Shown here piece by piece: positions 7,972 to 16,001 of a stretch of DNA of 27,733 nucleotides. How positions within the stretch are numbered: the stretch's first letter is position 1; every line of letters starts with the position of its first letter. Origin of the DNA: Puniceicoccales bacterium (GTDB taxonomy: Bacteria > Verrucomicrobiota > Verrucomicrobiia > Opitutales > UBA953). Below the pieces are notes generated by a model. That model was given only the letters and a program-made list of their open reading frames with translations, searched no databases and was not told the origin of the DNA. Made by a program: the position numbers and the translations under genes. The stretch lies in assembly GCA_031284845.1 (NCBI GenBank), contig JAITXH010000016.1, forward strand, positions 1 through 27,733, read 5' to 3'.

Positions 7972-8093
7972 AAAAAACCCACTTGACCATTAAGTGTATT
8001 TCTTTACCTACCTTACTCGCTTTTGACCTTTAAAAGCATTTGACGCGCCCTTCGACCGTCAACGGAAAAGTTATCCATGGCGCGTCACCCTCA
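7972..8093. other. Leader region upstream of cysH
   Basis: Between the hairpin element and the chosen cysH start the sequence is AT-rich up to about 8040. It presumably holds the cysH promoter, but I see no convincing -35/-10 pair and no recognisable riboswitch. Together with the element, this makes a 350-base stretch without a supported gene. Confidence 0.3.
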
Positions 8094-8876
8094 ATGCAAT
8101 TGACATCACAAACGAATCTTCCGGCGTCTTCTCCGCCTTCACCTTCGCTGCCGATCCCCGCAGAAGGCGAAAAAGTGGCCGCGCTCCAAAATCACCTCGA
8201 ATCCCTCGACGCCACAGGCCGCCTCCAGTGGGCCGCCTCCTATTTTGGCGATCGCGCCGCCATCGGCACCAGCTTTCAGGGTGCGGGCATTGTCGCCCTG
8301 CATCTCGCCGCGCAAGCCGGATTGCGCATCAACGCATTCACCCTCGATACCGGACTCCTTTTCCCGGAGACGCTCACGCTCAAAGCCGAGCTGGAAGCAC
8401 GACTCGGCCTCGTCTTCGAAATTCTCACACCCGCATTTACCCTTGATGCGCAGGCCCGCGAATTCGGCCCCCGGCTTTGGGAGAGCGACCCCGACTTGTG
8501 CTGCGAGTTGCGCAAAGTCCAGCCGCTTCAGGAAAAGCTCGCCATGCTGGATTGCTGGATAACCGGCGTGCGCCGCGAGCAATCCGACACCCGTGCCACC
8601 ACCCGCGTGCTGGAGCTTAACGAAGAAGCCTCAGGCCGCACACTTTGGAAGCTCAACCCGCTCGCCGACTGGACACGCGAGCAAGTCCAAGCGCACATCC
8701 GCCGCCATGCCCTTCCCTATAACAAGCTCCTCGACCGCGGTTACCGCAGCATCGGCTGCGCCCCTTGCACCCGCCCCGCCGCAGAAGGCGCCGGCACCGA
8801 CGAACGCGCCGGACGCTGGACGGGCTTCGGTAAAAAGGAATGCGGCATACACACTTTTTTAAATAGGAAAGCCTAA
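8094..8876 (+). CDS. cysH: Adenylylsulfate / phosphoadenylylsulfate reductase CysH
   Basis: CysH reduces activated sulfate (APS or PAPS) to sulfite in cytoplasmic sulfate assimilation. The 260-residue protein shows LDTGLLFPETL, the CC pair in DLCCELRKVQPL, WITGVRREQS, the CAPC pair in GYRSIGCAPCTRP and the C-terminal catalytic ECGIH. The CC plus CxxC cysteines are those that bind a [4Fe-4S] cluster in the APS-reducing type, so APS is the more likely substrate. The frame continues upstream to a TTG at 8040, but the ATG at 8094 gives the usual family length and is preferred. It is followed after 18 bases by cysD, forming an operon. Confidence 0.93.
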   Translation: MQLTSQTNLPASSPPSPSLPIPAEGEKVAALQNHLESLDATGRLQWAASYFGDRAAIGTSFQGAGIVALHLAAQAGLRINAFTLDTGLLFPETLTLKAELEARLGLVFEILTPAFTLDAQAREFGPRLWESDPDLCCELRKVQPLQEKLAMLDCWITGVRREQSDTRATTRVLELNEEASGRTLWKLNPLADWTREQVQAHIRRHALPYNKLLDRGYRSIGCAPCTRPAAEGAGTDERAGRWTGFGKKECGIHTFLNRKA

Positions 8877-8894
8877 TCAACCAATCAACACACC

Positions 8895-9698
8895 ATGGAC
8901 CACCTGACACGACTAGAACAACAATCCATCTTCATCTTACGTGAAGCCTACCATTACTTCAAAAATCTCGCCATGCCCTGGTCAATGGGCAAAGATTCCA
9001 ACGTTCTCATCTGGCTGGCACGCAAAGCCTTTTACGGGAAAATCCCCTTCCCGCTCCTCCACATAGACACCACCTTCGAGTTCCCCGAGATGTATCAATT
9101 CCGTGAATGGGCACGCCAATATCACGACATCGAACTCCTCGTCCGCGTGAATGACGAAGCCATCGCCCGCGGCGTCAACTACGAGAACAACGACCCCGTC
9201 ACCGTCACCCACGAGTTGAAAACCGTTGCCCTGCAGCGCGCCATTACCGAGTTCAAGTGGCAGGCCCTCATCACCGGCATCCGCCGCGACGAAGACTCCA
9301 CCCGCGCCAAAGAGCGTTACTTCTCGCCGCGCAACGCCGACTTTGAGTGGGACTACAAAGACCAGCCACCCGAGTTTTGGAATCAGTTCACCTCGCGTGT
9401 CGGCGAAGGCGAGCACATCCGCGTGCAGCCTCTCCTCGACTGGACCGAGCTGGACATCTGGCTCTACATCCGCCGCGAGAACATCCCCATCCCCGGCCTT
9501 TATTTTGCCCGCGAAGGCAAGCGTTTCCGTTCTCTTGGGTGCTGGCCCATCACGCATCCGGTGCCGTCCAACGCAGCCAATGTGGACGACATCATTGAGG
9601 AGTTGCGCCACACCAAGACCAGTGAACGTTCCGGACGCGCCCAAGACCACCACGAGCGCAACGCCATGCAAAAACTTCGCGCCAAAGGGTTCATGTGA
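8895..9698 (+). CDS. cysD: Sulfate adenylyltransferase subunit 2 CysD
   Basis: CysD is the nucleotide-binding alpha-hydrolase subunit of ATP sulfurylase, which makes APS from sulfate and ATP, normally driven by the GTPase subunit CysN. The PP-loop reads SMGKDS at residues 30-35, and the family segments LARKAFYGKIPFPLLHIDT, ITGIRRDEDSTRAKER and FRSLGCWPITHPV are all present. At 267 residues it is shorter than the E. coli protein (302) but matches many homologues. It starts with ATG 8895 after an AC-rich, Shine-Dalgarno-less leader. The next gene is convergent, so cysN does not follow here as it usually does. Confidence 0.95.
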   Translation: MDHLTRLEQQSIFILREAYHYFKNLAMPWSMGKDSNVLIWLARKAFYGKIPFPLLHIDTTFEFPEMYQFREWARQYHDIELLVRVNDEAIARGVNYENNDPVTVTHELKTVALQRAITEFKWQALITGIRRDEDSTRAKERYFSPRNADFEWDYKDQPPEFWNQFTSRVGEGEHIRVQPLLDWTELDIWLYIRRENIPIPGLYFAREGKRFRSLGCWPITHPVPSNAANVDDIIEELRHTKTSERSGRAQDHHERNAMQKLRAKGFM

Positions 9699-9755
9699 GG
9701 TGTAGCGGCAGCACGCCGTGTTGATTCCTCTTTTCCGCTTTTCAGGTTCAGCGTT

Positions 9756-11816
9756 TTATTTTCTCCGCAACAACCACAGGAAAAACGGCCCGCCAATAAG
9801 CGCGGTGACGATGCCTATCCGCAAGCCACCCGCACAACGCCCTAGAATATCGCACGCCACCATAAACGCCGCCCCGCAAACAATGGAACAGGGAACGAGC
9901 CGCCTGTGCTCCGCGCCCAATAGAAGGCGTAAAATGTGCGGGACGACGAGTCCGACAAAGCCCACCGTGCCGGATACCGCCGTGGCAAGCGCTGTCAAAA
10001 CCGTGGATAAGACGATGAGCTTGCGTTGCAACCGGGGCACGTCCACCCCGAGGCTTTGCGCTTCCTTCCGCCCCAGACTCAACAAGTCCATCGGGCGCCC
10101 AAGCGGACAGAGCAAAGCGACAGCAATGACGATGGGCGCTCCCATCAACACATGCTCCCATGTCCTGGCTTCCAGACCGCCGAGCATCCAGAAGAGAATC
10201 TGCGCGTTGCGCTCAAACGTGATCGTCGTGCTCGAAAGCACGTAGCTGGACACCGCGCCCAACATCGCATTGAGCGCGATCCCCGCCAGCAAAAGCCGCT
10301 CCGTGCCGGCACCGCCACGCGCCATCTGCAACACCAGCACCGTCGCGACAAACGCCCCGGCAATCGCCGCCGTGGGCAACACAAAAAGCGACTGTGCGGC
10401 AAGGCCACCGATACCGATGACGCCCACCGCGCCCGCTGTTGCGCCCGCGCTCACGCCCAGCAGGCCCGGACTGGCCAAACCGTTTCTGAAAAACGCCTGC
10501 ATGACGAGGCCGCTCGATGCCAGCGCCGCCCCGCAAAGCACAGCAATGAGCAGGCGCGGCATCCGCAATTCCCAGATAATGCTTCCAAAAAATATATCCT
10601 TCCGGAGCAAACCGCGCAGGAACTCCGCCGGGGTCAACGGCACATCTCCCATGGCAAGCGAAGCGAAAGCGAGTGCGAAAAGCACAGCCACGGCGACTAG
10701 CGGCACCACGCGGCGGGATGTCGTCGAAGTGGCAGCCCTGAAAGCGAAAAACGCAAAAGCCACAGCGATGAAAGCGGCAATGCCGAAGAAAAAAAAGCCC
10801 GTGCCTGTGCCGCCGCCCTGTGCCCACCACGGCTCGTTCACATTTTCCCGGGCCGTTGTCGGCGCGACCTCCCGCGCAGAAAGCGCAGGCGCGCCCGTTT
10901 TTTCTCCTTCTGCAAAGACCTCCGGATGCAGTTGCCGGGCGAGAAATTCGTAACAAGAGACCCGGTAATGGCTGATGCAGCTACTTTGCCAGATGTTGAG
11001 CAAAGCGACCCGCTTTTCGCGCACCGCAGGCATAAACCGGTAAGGGGTCATTTGAGTAAACGGGCGCAACGCCTTTTCGATTTGCCCGGCATCGGGCAAC
11101 GCGCCGCCGTCTCCCGTATCTCCGATGACCACCACCTTCTCGACGGGCCAATTCAGCAGTTGTTCTCCGGGCGGCGGCACCTGCCCCGTGAAACCACCGA
11201 TGGTCTTGGCTAGGTTTTCCGCCCCGGCGTGCTCGCAGTAATCCTGAAAATTAGTCTGATCGCCGGGAAGCAAATCGTAGGTGGAAGGCGAGATGACCCG
11301 CACGGGTTTCACTGAGCGAAGCTTTTCCTGCAATACGGCAATGCGCCGTTGGCAATCGGCTATAGTCTGCTCGGCTCGCACCTCGGCACGGGGACCGATT
11401 TTTTTCGCAAGCAAGCGTAGGCTGCCCCATGTCTCATCCAGGGTGTTGTAACGGGAAAAAATGAAAACCTCCACCCCGCAGCGTTGTATCTGTGCGACAA
11501 GCTCGGCACGGCTGAAATCGCCGAAAAGCACCAGATCCGGACGATATTTGAGAATGGCCTCGGCATCGGCATTGAGCGGCAGGCATGGATAGGCGCGGGC
11601 CTCTTTGGAGACTGCGGAAAACTGGGCATCGCGGGCCAATTGGCTGAGCGCGGCGATTTGCGCGGAATCGGCCACTTCGAGAAGAAGTTCATCTGTGGCA
11701 ACAGTCTGCGAGACAATTCGCAACGGCTCCGAGGCACTCGCCGTGCAGAGAAAAGAGAGGCAAAAGAAAAAAAGAATCAGCAGCGGCAAGCGGCAGCGCT
11801 GAGCGTGACGTGACAT
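9756..11816 (-). CDS. Fusion of periplasmic substrate-binding protein and FecCD/BtuC-type permease (iron-siderophore or cobalamin ABC importer)
   Basis: One open frame joins two proteins that are normally separate. With the chosen ATG at 11816 (686 residues), residues 1-28 are a signal peptide (LPLLILFFFCLSFLCTASAS), about 30-300 a BtuF/FepB-like binding protein (AILKYRPDLVLFGDFS; HYRVSCYEFLARQLHP near its end), then a linker, membrane helices at about 341-360 and 370-389, and a FecCD permease domain to the end (RMPRLLIAVLCGAALASSG, FFRNGLASPGLLGVSAGA, GFVGLVVPHILRLLLG). The frame extends upstream to 11954, but that would translate a terminator hairpin; ATG 11879 is a second option. No ATPase gene is adjacent. 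Substrate is a metal chelate such as a siderophore or B12, by family only. Confidence 0.88.
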   Translation of the reverse strand: MSRHAQRCRLPLLILFFFCLSFLCTASASEPLRIVSQTVATDELLLEVADSAQIAALSQLARDAQFSAVSKEARAYPCLPLNADAEAILKYRPDLVLFGDFSRAELVAQIQRCGVEVFIFSRYNTLDETWGSLRLLAKKIGPRAEVRAEQTIADCQRRIAVLQEKLRSVKPVRVISPSTYDLLPGDQTNFQDYCEHAGAENLAKTIGGFTGQVPPPGEQLLNWPVEKVVVIGDTGDGGALPDAGQIEKALRPFTQMTPYRFMPAVREKRVALLNIWQSSCISHYRVSCYEFLARQLHPEVFAEGEKTGAPALSAREVAPTTARENVNEPWWAQGGGTGTGFFFFGIAAFIAVAFAFFAFRAATSTTSRRVVPLVAVAVLFALAFASLAMGDVPLTPAEFLRGLLRKDIFFGSIIWELRMPRLLIAVLCGAALASSGLVMQAFFRNGLASPGLLGVSAGATAGAVGVIGIGGLAAQSLFVLPTAAIAGAFVATVLVLQMARGGAGTERLLLAGIALNAMLGAVSSYVLSSTTITFERNAQILFWMLGGLEARTWEHVLMGAPIVIAVALLCPLGRPMDLLSLGRKEAQSLGVDVPRLQRKLIVLSTVLTALATAVSGTVGFVGLVVPHILRLLLGAEHRRLVPCSIVCGAAFMVACDILGRCAGGLRIGIVTALIGGPFFLWLLRRK

Positions 11817-11920
11817 GGAGAGAGAGGCTAAAAAAGAAAGTCCGCAAAGTGGAGGGAAAAATTTCGGCACAAATGGCATCAGGGCGGCTGACTGAACTAC
11901 AATCGAGGGGGTAACGTCCC

Positions 11921-11951
11921 AAAATAAAAGCGCGGACATTTCTGTCCGCGC
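11921..11951 (-). terminator. Intrinsic terminator of the ThuA-like gene
   Basis: On the minus strand a perfect 9-base-pair stem (GCGCGGACA / TGTCCGCGC, 11951-11943 and 11938-11930) with a GAAA tetraloop is followed by TTTTATTTT. It lies 76 bases after the stop of the ThuA-like gene on the same strand. Stable GC stem, GNRA-type loop and T-rich tail are the classical rho-independent signal. Confidence 0.8.
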
Positions 11952-12026
11952 CACAAGGCATTTGCCTCACAAACCGCGCCCTTGGCATTCACCGCGAGCG
12001 GGTCGGATATTCAGGTGTATCGCCGT

Positions 12027-12938
12027 TTATTTTTTCTTCGGCGGTTTCACCTTGGGAAGACTTTCGGGATTCACTTCGGGGGCGGGTTTGCCCAAGGTCC
12101 AAAACAGGCCGGCAATGACATGCTGCGCATAATCAGGCTCGCCAAAGGCACTTCCAAAGTGACCGCGTGAGGTGTAGAAAACTTTGCCTTTACCATAGGA
12201 GCGGGTCCACGCAAAGGGATGGATTGTAGCCTTTTCCACAAACTTTTCGCCATCTTCTTTGATGACTGGCGCGTAAAGGGAAACTTTTGCGCCTTTGCAG
12301 GTGCTGTCATCCACGGTGAGGATGACGTGGTTGTCCTTCTGGAGGAGCTGGAAGTTATACCATTCGTCAAACGCAATCCATGTGTCGCCCTTGGCAACGA
12401 GGTGTTTCACGGTCGGGTGTGCCTTGTCCACGATGTTGATGGTGCTCGTCTGGTGCTGCGGGTGGTGCTGGAAAGCGCCGCCGATGATCTTCTGGAATTC
12501 CGGCCATGCTGCACTTCCCTGCCAAAAGCCATCAGTGGCCGCATGCAGCCCGACGATGCCGCCGCCGTTTTCGACGTATTTTCTAAAGGCTTCGCGCCGA
12601 AGGAGCGAATCGGCCTTTTCTTTCTGTTTCTCTTCCGGGCTGGCATTTTTGGCCGGCTTGTTAGTCAGGAAATCGCCAGTCGTGCACAACAGGACGATCG
12701 CCGAGTATTTCTTCAGATTGTCCTCCGTAAAGGCAGAGACGTCTTCGGTGGCATCCACCTTGAAGTTATGCAGTTCGCCTTGCTTCTTGAAAAAGGGCAC
12801 GCCGACTTCTATCGCGTCTTTGTGGCGAAAACCATTGGTCTTCGAGAAGACCAGCACGTTAAAATCTTCGGCAGCGGAAGCCAAAGCCGTAGCACCCGCC
12901 AATACCGCAAGAGAAAAGAATGTTTTGAAAAGTTTCAT
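12027..12938 (-). CDS. Secreted ThuA-like domain protein
   Basis: The 303-residue protein has a clean Sec signal peptide (MKLFKTFFSLAVLAGATALASA, cleavage before AEDF) and one ThuA-like, glutamine-amidotransferase-fold domain. Family features are NVLVFSKTNGFRHKDAIE near the mature N-terminus, YSAIVLLCTTGDFL, GGGIVGLHAATDGFW and YGKGKVFYTSRGHF near the C-terminus. Such proteins are common in Verrucomicrobiota and Planctomycetota and are linked by annotation to carbohydrate (trehalose) use, but their biochemical function is not established. The frame opens at 12971; ATG 12938 is chosen because it starts the signal peptide. It ends with a Lys/Pro-rich tail and is followed by its own terminator. 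Confidence 0.85.
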   Translation of the reverse strand: MKLFKTFFSLAVLAGATALASAAEDFNVLVFSKTNGFRHKDAIEVGVPFFKKQGELHNFKVDATEDVSAFTEDNLKKYSAIVLLCTTGDFLTNKPAKNASPEEKQKEKADSLLRREAFRKYVENGGGIVGLHAATDGFWQGSAAWPEFQKIIGGAFQHHPQHQTSTINIVDKAHPTVKHLVAKGDTWIAFDEWYNFQLLQKDNHVILTVDDSTCKGAKVSLYAPVIKEDGEKFVEKATIHPFAWTRSYGKGKVFYTSRGHFGSAFGEPDYAQHVIAGLFWTLGKPAPEVNPESLPKVKPPKKK

Positions 12939-13229
12939 TGCGTTTTTGTCAGACACGGCGCGCAACCACATGTTTCACAATGAAAAATCTTTTGCCTTAC
13001 CCGCATATTCCGGGAGAAATCTGAAACCCATGCCACCTACACTTCACGCGGCACACCTTGTAGATGGCTAAATTAAAATTACAACAGTATGACTTTGAAT
13101 AGATTGTGAAAAATACACAAAATCCCATAAAGGGACTGGAGCATTGGGGTCGTTGGTAGCTTGTAACTTGCCGGCAAATCCGGTGTTATTTTTCGGCAAC
13201 CTCATTCATAAATCCAAAAATAAATACCC
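12939..13229. other. Intergenic region between divergent ThuA-like and metzincin genes
   Basis: The 291 bases separate two divergent start codons and should carry both promoters. The right half is AT-rich (about 13060-13130). TTGCCGGCAA at 13168-13177 is a short perfect palindrome that could be an operator. I see no RNA gene or repeat. Confidence 0.3.
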
Positions 13230-14252
13230 GTGGCCATTGATTCCCCCAAAGAACAAACCCAGCCCGCAGCACGTCGCGTTGCGCCCGTTGCGCCGCGCCG
13301 CCCGCAAGTTCACTACATCGTCAGACGAACAGCAGGCCCTTGGAAGTTCGTCTTTTTAGCCCTCCTCACGGTGGGTGCCGCAGGTGCCCTCTATCTCAGC
13401 GGATTTCTGGAGCAGACGACAGACGGCTCAGATACTCTTGCCCAGGAAACGCAGGTGCGGGAAGAGCTTGTGCCTGAAATCGTCGAGCTGCCACCGATTG
13501 TCGCCAATCCGGAAAAAGACGGGATACTGCCGCCGGATGTGCGCGTCACTGACGAGGGCGGCAACATGGATCCGACAGAAGACCAAGACGGTAAGCAGCC
13601 TCCGCCCATGAAACCAGTTGTCAAAAAACCCGATCCGCCGAAGAAAAATATAAAACCCGGAACGCTCGTGAAAAGCATCATTCTCAACGAAGTCCCCGAT
13701 GAACACTTTATCCCTGCGGACCGCATTGTTGACATCATGATCCTCTACACCAAGGCCGTGAAAACCAAATGGGGCGGCCCGGACAAAGTGCTCGAACACG
13801 CCAACGACGTGGTGGCCTACGCCAACTTCAAATTTCACGAAAAGAACGCCAAAGGCAGGCTGCGCCTGGTCGGGCTGGTGGAAGTCAACTACACTGCCGC
13901 AGACGACTTGAAAGCCGACATCGGCAACTTGAGCCGCGGGCGCATCACGAGCGGCAGGGACAATGTCCACGCGCTCCGCAAAAAAACCGGCGCGGATCTG
14001 GTTTGCCTCTTCAGCAGCGCCAATTCCAGAGGCGGTGGCGGGTTGGCGCAAATCAAAGGCCCGTGGGCGGCGATGAACTTCCCCGTCCGCGCTATTTTCA
14101 AGCATGAGATGCAGCACAACTTCGGCTGGAACCACGGCGATAGAAACGATCTCAGCATGATTCACAAAAACTTCCCGGAAGTCGCCAAATGGGAGCGCAA
14201 GATGATTTCTAAAGGCAAGCTCTTCATCCAATACGTGAGCGACGGCGAATAA
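13230..14252 (+). CDS. Membrane-anchored metzincin-type zinc metalloprotease (reprolysin-like)
   Basis: The 340-residue protein has a basic N-terminus, one membrane helix (about 39-60), an acidic, proline-rich linker (about 61-150) and a C-terminal protease domain. The zinc motif is HEMQHNFGWNHGD at residues 292-304, an exact HExxHxxGxxHxD metzincin signature; SM at 309-310 may be the Met-turn. VDIMILYTKAVKT and LRLVGLVEVNYT match the start of reprolysin-like domains. Positive residues before the helix put the protease domain in the periplasm. Start is GTG 13230, fixed by an in-frame stop at 13221. I see no obvious propeptide cysteine switch. Substrates unknown. Confidence 0.77.
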   Translation: MAIDSPKEQTQPAARRVAPVAPRRPQVHYIVRRTAGPWKFVFLALLTVGAAGALYLSGFLEQTTDGSDTLAQETQVREELVPEIVELPPIVANPEKDGILPPDVRVTDEGGNMDPTEDQDGKQPPPMKPVVKKPDPPKKNIKPGTLVKSIILNEVPDEHFIPADRIVDIMILYTKAVKTKWGGPDKVLEHANDVVAYANFKFHEKNAKGRLRLVGLVEVNYTAADDLKADIGNLSRGRITSGRDNVHALRKKTGADLVCLFSSANSRGGGGLAQIKGPWAAMNFPVRAIFKHEMQHNFGWNHGDRNDLSMIHKNFPEVAKWERKMISKGKLFIQYVSDGE

Positions 14253-14334
14253 CCCGCCTGTCGCATAAAACATGCGGAGCGCCGCTGTTTTTTTCAGCTT
14301 TCCTCCCGCCCCCCTTTCCCGCATCACCCCACGC

Positions 14335-15741
14335 ATGGCGAAAAAAAATACCGCGCAGGCAACTTGGGGCGGGCGCTTCTCTGAAGGCCCCGCCGCTCTC
14401 ATGCTCCAGTTCAGCGAGTCCGTCTCCTTTGACCAGCGGCTCGCTCCTTTCGACATCCAGGGCAGTAAAGCCCATGCCGCCATGCTCGCCGCAACCGGCA
14501 TAATCTCCGCTGCCGAACGCGATGCTATACTGGCCGGGCTCGATGCCATTCTCGCCGAAATAAAAGCCGGAAAATTTGTTTGGGATACCGCCCTCGAAGA
14601 TGTCCATATGAACATCGAGCAGGCATTGAAAAAACGTGTCCCCGCCGCCGCGCGCCTCCACACCGCACGGAGCCGCAATGACCAAATCGCCGCCGACATG
14701 CGGCTCTTCTTCAAAGACGCCGCCGCACGCATTCAGGATTCCCTCACCGCGCTCCTGCGCGTGCTCCTCGACAGCGCCGCGCAAGCGCAGACCCTCTACA
14801 TCCCCGGCTATACCCACCTCCAGCGGGCGCAACCGGTCAGCGTGGCGCATCATCTGCTCGCCTATATCGAAATGTTCGGGCGCGACCACAGGCGCTTCGC
14901 CGATTTCGCCGGACACGTCAACTGGTGTCCGCTCGGTTCCGGAGCCATCGCCGGCACTACGCTGCCCATAGACCGCGAATTTGTCGCCAAAGCACTTGGA
15001 TTCACCGATGCCAAAGGCCGTCCTCAATTGACGCCCAACAGCATGGATGCCGTGGCCGACCGCGATATCTTCATTGAGTTTACATCCGCCTGTGCGCTCT
15101 GCGGGACGCATTTTTCGCGTGTCGCCGAAGACCTGATTTTGTGGAGCAGCGCCGAGTTCGGTTATGCTGTCATGCCCGATGCCTTCACGACTGGCTCCAG
15201 CCTCATGCCGCAGAAGAAGAACCCGGACTCACTTGAGCTGCTGCGCGGAAAGTCAGCCCGCTTGCAAGGCAACCTCTCCACATTGCTCGTGCTCGTAAAG
15301 GGTTTGCCGCTCACCTACAACCGCGACCTTCAGGAAGACAAGCCGCCTGTCTTCGACTCACTCGACACCACCCTGCTCTGCCTCAATGTATTGCGAGAGA
15401 CGCTACGCGGCATGAAGCTCAATCACGCCCGTTGTGCCGCCGCTGTGTCCGACCCTCTCCTTTTGGCAACGGATCTTGCGGACTATCTCGTGCGCCGTGG
15501 AGTGCCGTTCCGCGAAGCACACCATGCCGTCGGCTCAGTTGTCGCTCTGGCAGAAAAAGAAAACGTCCCCCTGAACAAGCTCACCCTTGCGCAAGTGCGC
15601 CGTGTAAGTGAGCATTTTGGTGAAGACTGGGCGGGTGTTTTTGACTTGGAAACCGCCATGCGCTCACGCGAACGCACGGGCATGCCCGGGCCAAAACAAG
15701 TGGCATCGCAAATCGCACGTTGGCGGAAAAAGTTGAATTAG
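14335..15741 (+). CDS. argH: Argininosuccinate lyase
   Basis: ArgH splits argininosuccinate into arginine and fumarate, the last step of arginine synthesis in the cytoplasm, as a homotetramer. The 468-residue length is normal. The family signature GSSLMPQKKNPDS begins at residue 287 and contains the catalytic loop serine; the conserved YTHLQRAQPV has its histidine at residue 161; HTARSRNDQ lies at about residues 107-115. WGGRFSEGP opens the protein as in homologues. The frame reaches back to 14272, but ATG 14335 (MAKKNTAQATWGGRFSE) is the expected start. The neighbours are not arginine genes, so it appears to be a stand-alone locus. Confidence 0.97.
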   Translation: MAKKNTAQATWGGRFSEGPAALMLQFSESVSFDQRLAPFDIQGSKAHAAMLAATGIISAAERDAILAGLDAILAEIKAGKFVWDTALEDVHMNIEQALKKRVPAAARLHTARSRNDQIAADMRLFFKDAAARIQDSLTALLRVLLDSAAQAQTLYIPGYTHLQRAQPVSVAHHLLAYIEMFGRDHRRFADFAGHVNWCPLGSGAIAGTTLPIDREFVAKALGFTDAKGRPQLTPNSMDAVADRDIFIEFTSACALCGTHFSRVAEDLILWSSAEFGYAVMPDAFTTGSSLMPQKKNPDSLELLRGKSARLQGNLSTLLVLVKGLPLTYNRDLQEDKPPVFDSLDTTLLCLNVLRETLRGMKLNHARCAAAVSDPLLLATDLADYLVRRGVPFREAHHAVGSVVALAEKENVPLNKLTLAQVRRVSEHFGEDWAGVFDLETAMRSRERTGMPGPKQVASQIARWRKKLN

Positions 15742-16001
15742 ATTTTCAAGAGCAATAAAGACAAAAAAGCGAATATAACGCATAAAACAACACGCCTTAA
15801 AGCCGTGGATTACGTTGATTCTTATTAAGATTTGCTGCAAAAGGAATAAGCGCCTGGTGAGGAAATCTATTTATCATTAGCCTCAAAAAAGACATCTTGT
15901 TTTATCGGACGCCTTTGTTTGCTTCTTTTACCCCTATTGCCCTTCAATTCTGATTTTTTTCGGGAACGTCCTTTGCCAGTCTCCTGTCTAGCCCTCCCAC
16001 C
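15742..16001. other. AT-rich intergenic region upstream of the rhamnosidase gene
   Basis: The 260 bases after argH are clearly more AT-rich than the flanking genes. They presumably contain the argH 3' end and the rhamnosidase promoter. I found no convincing hairpin with a T-run, no repeat and no gene. Confidence 0.3.

Noticed and set aside
9718..10953. Plus-strand frames opposite the fusion gene
   Set aside because: Rich in Arg, Pro and Ser with no domain; shadows of the permease coding sequence.
11817..11954. N-terminal extension of the binding-protein/permease fusion
   Set aside because: It would translate the terminator hairpin of the previous gene and would move the signal peptide inside the protein.
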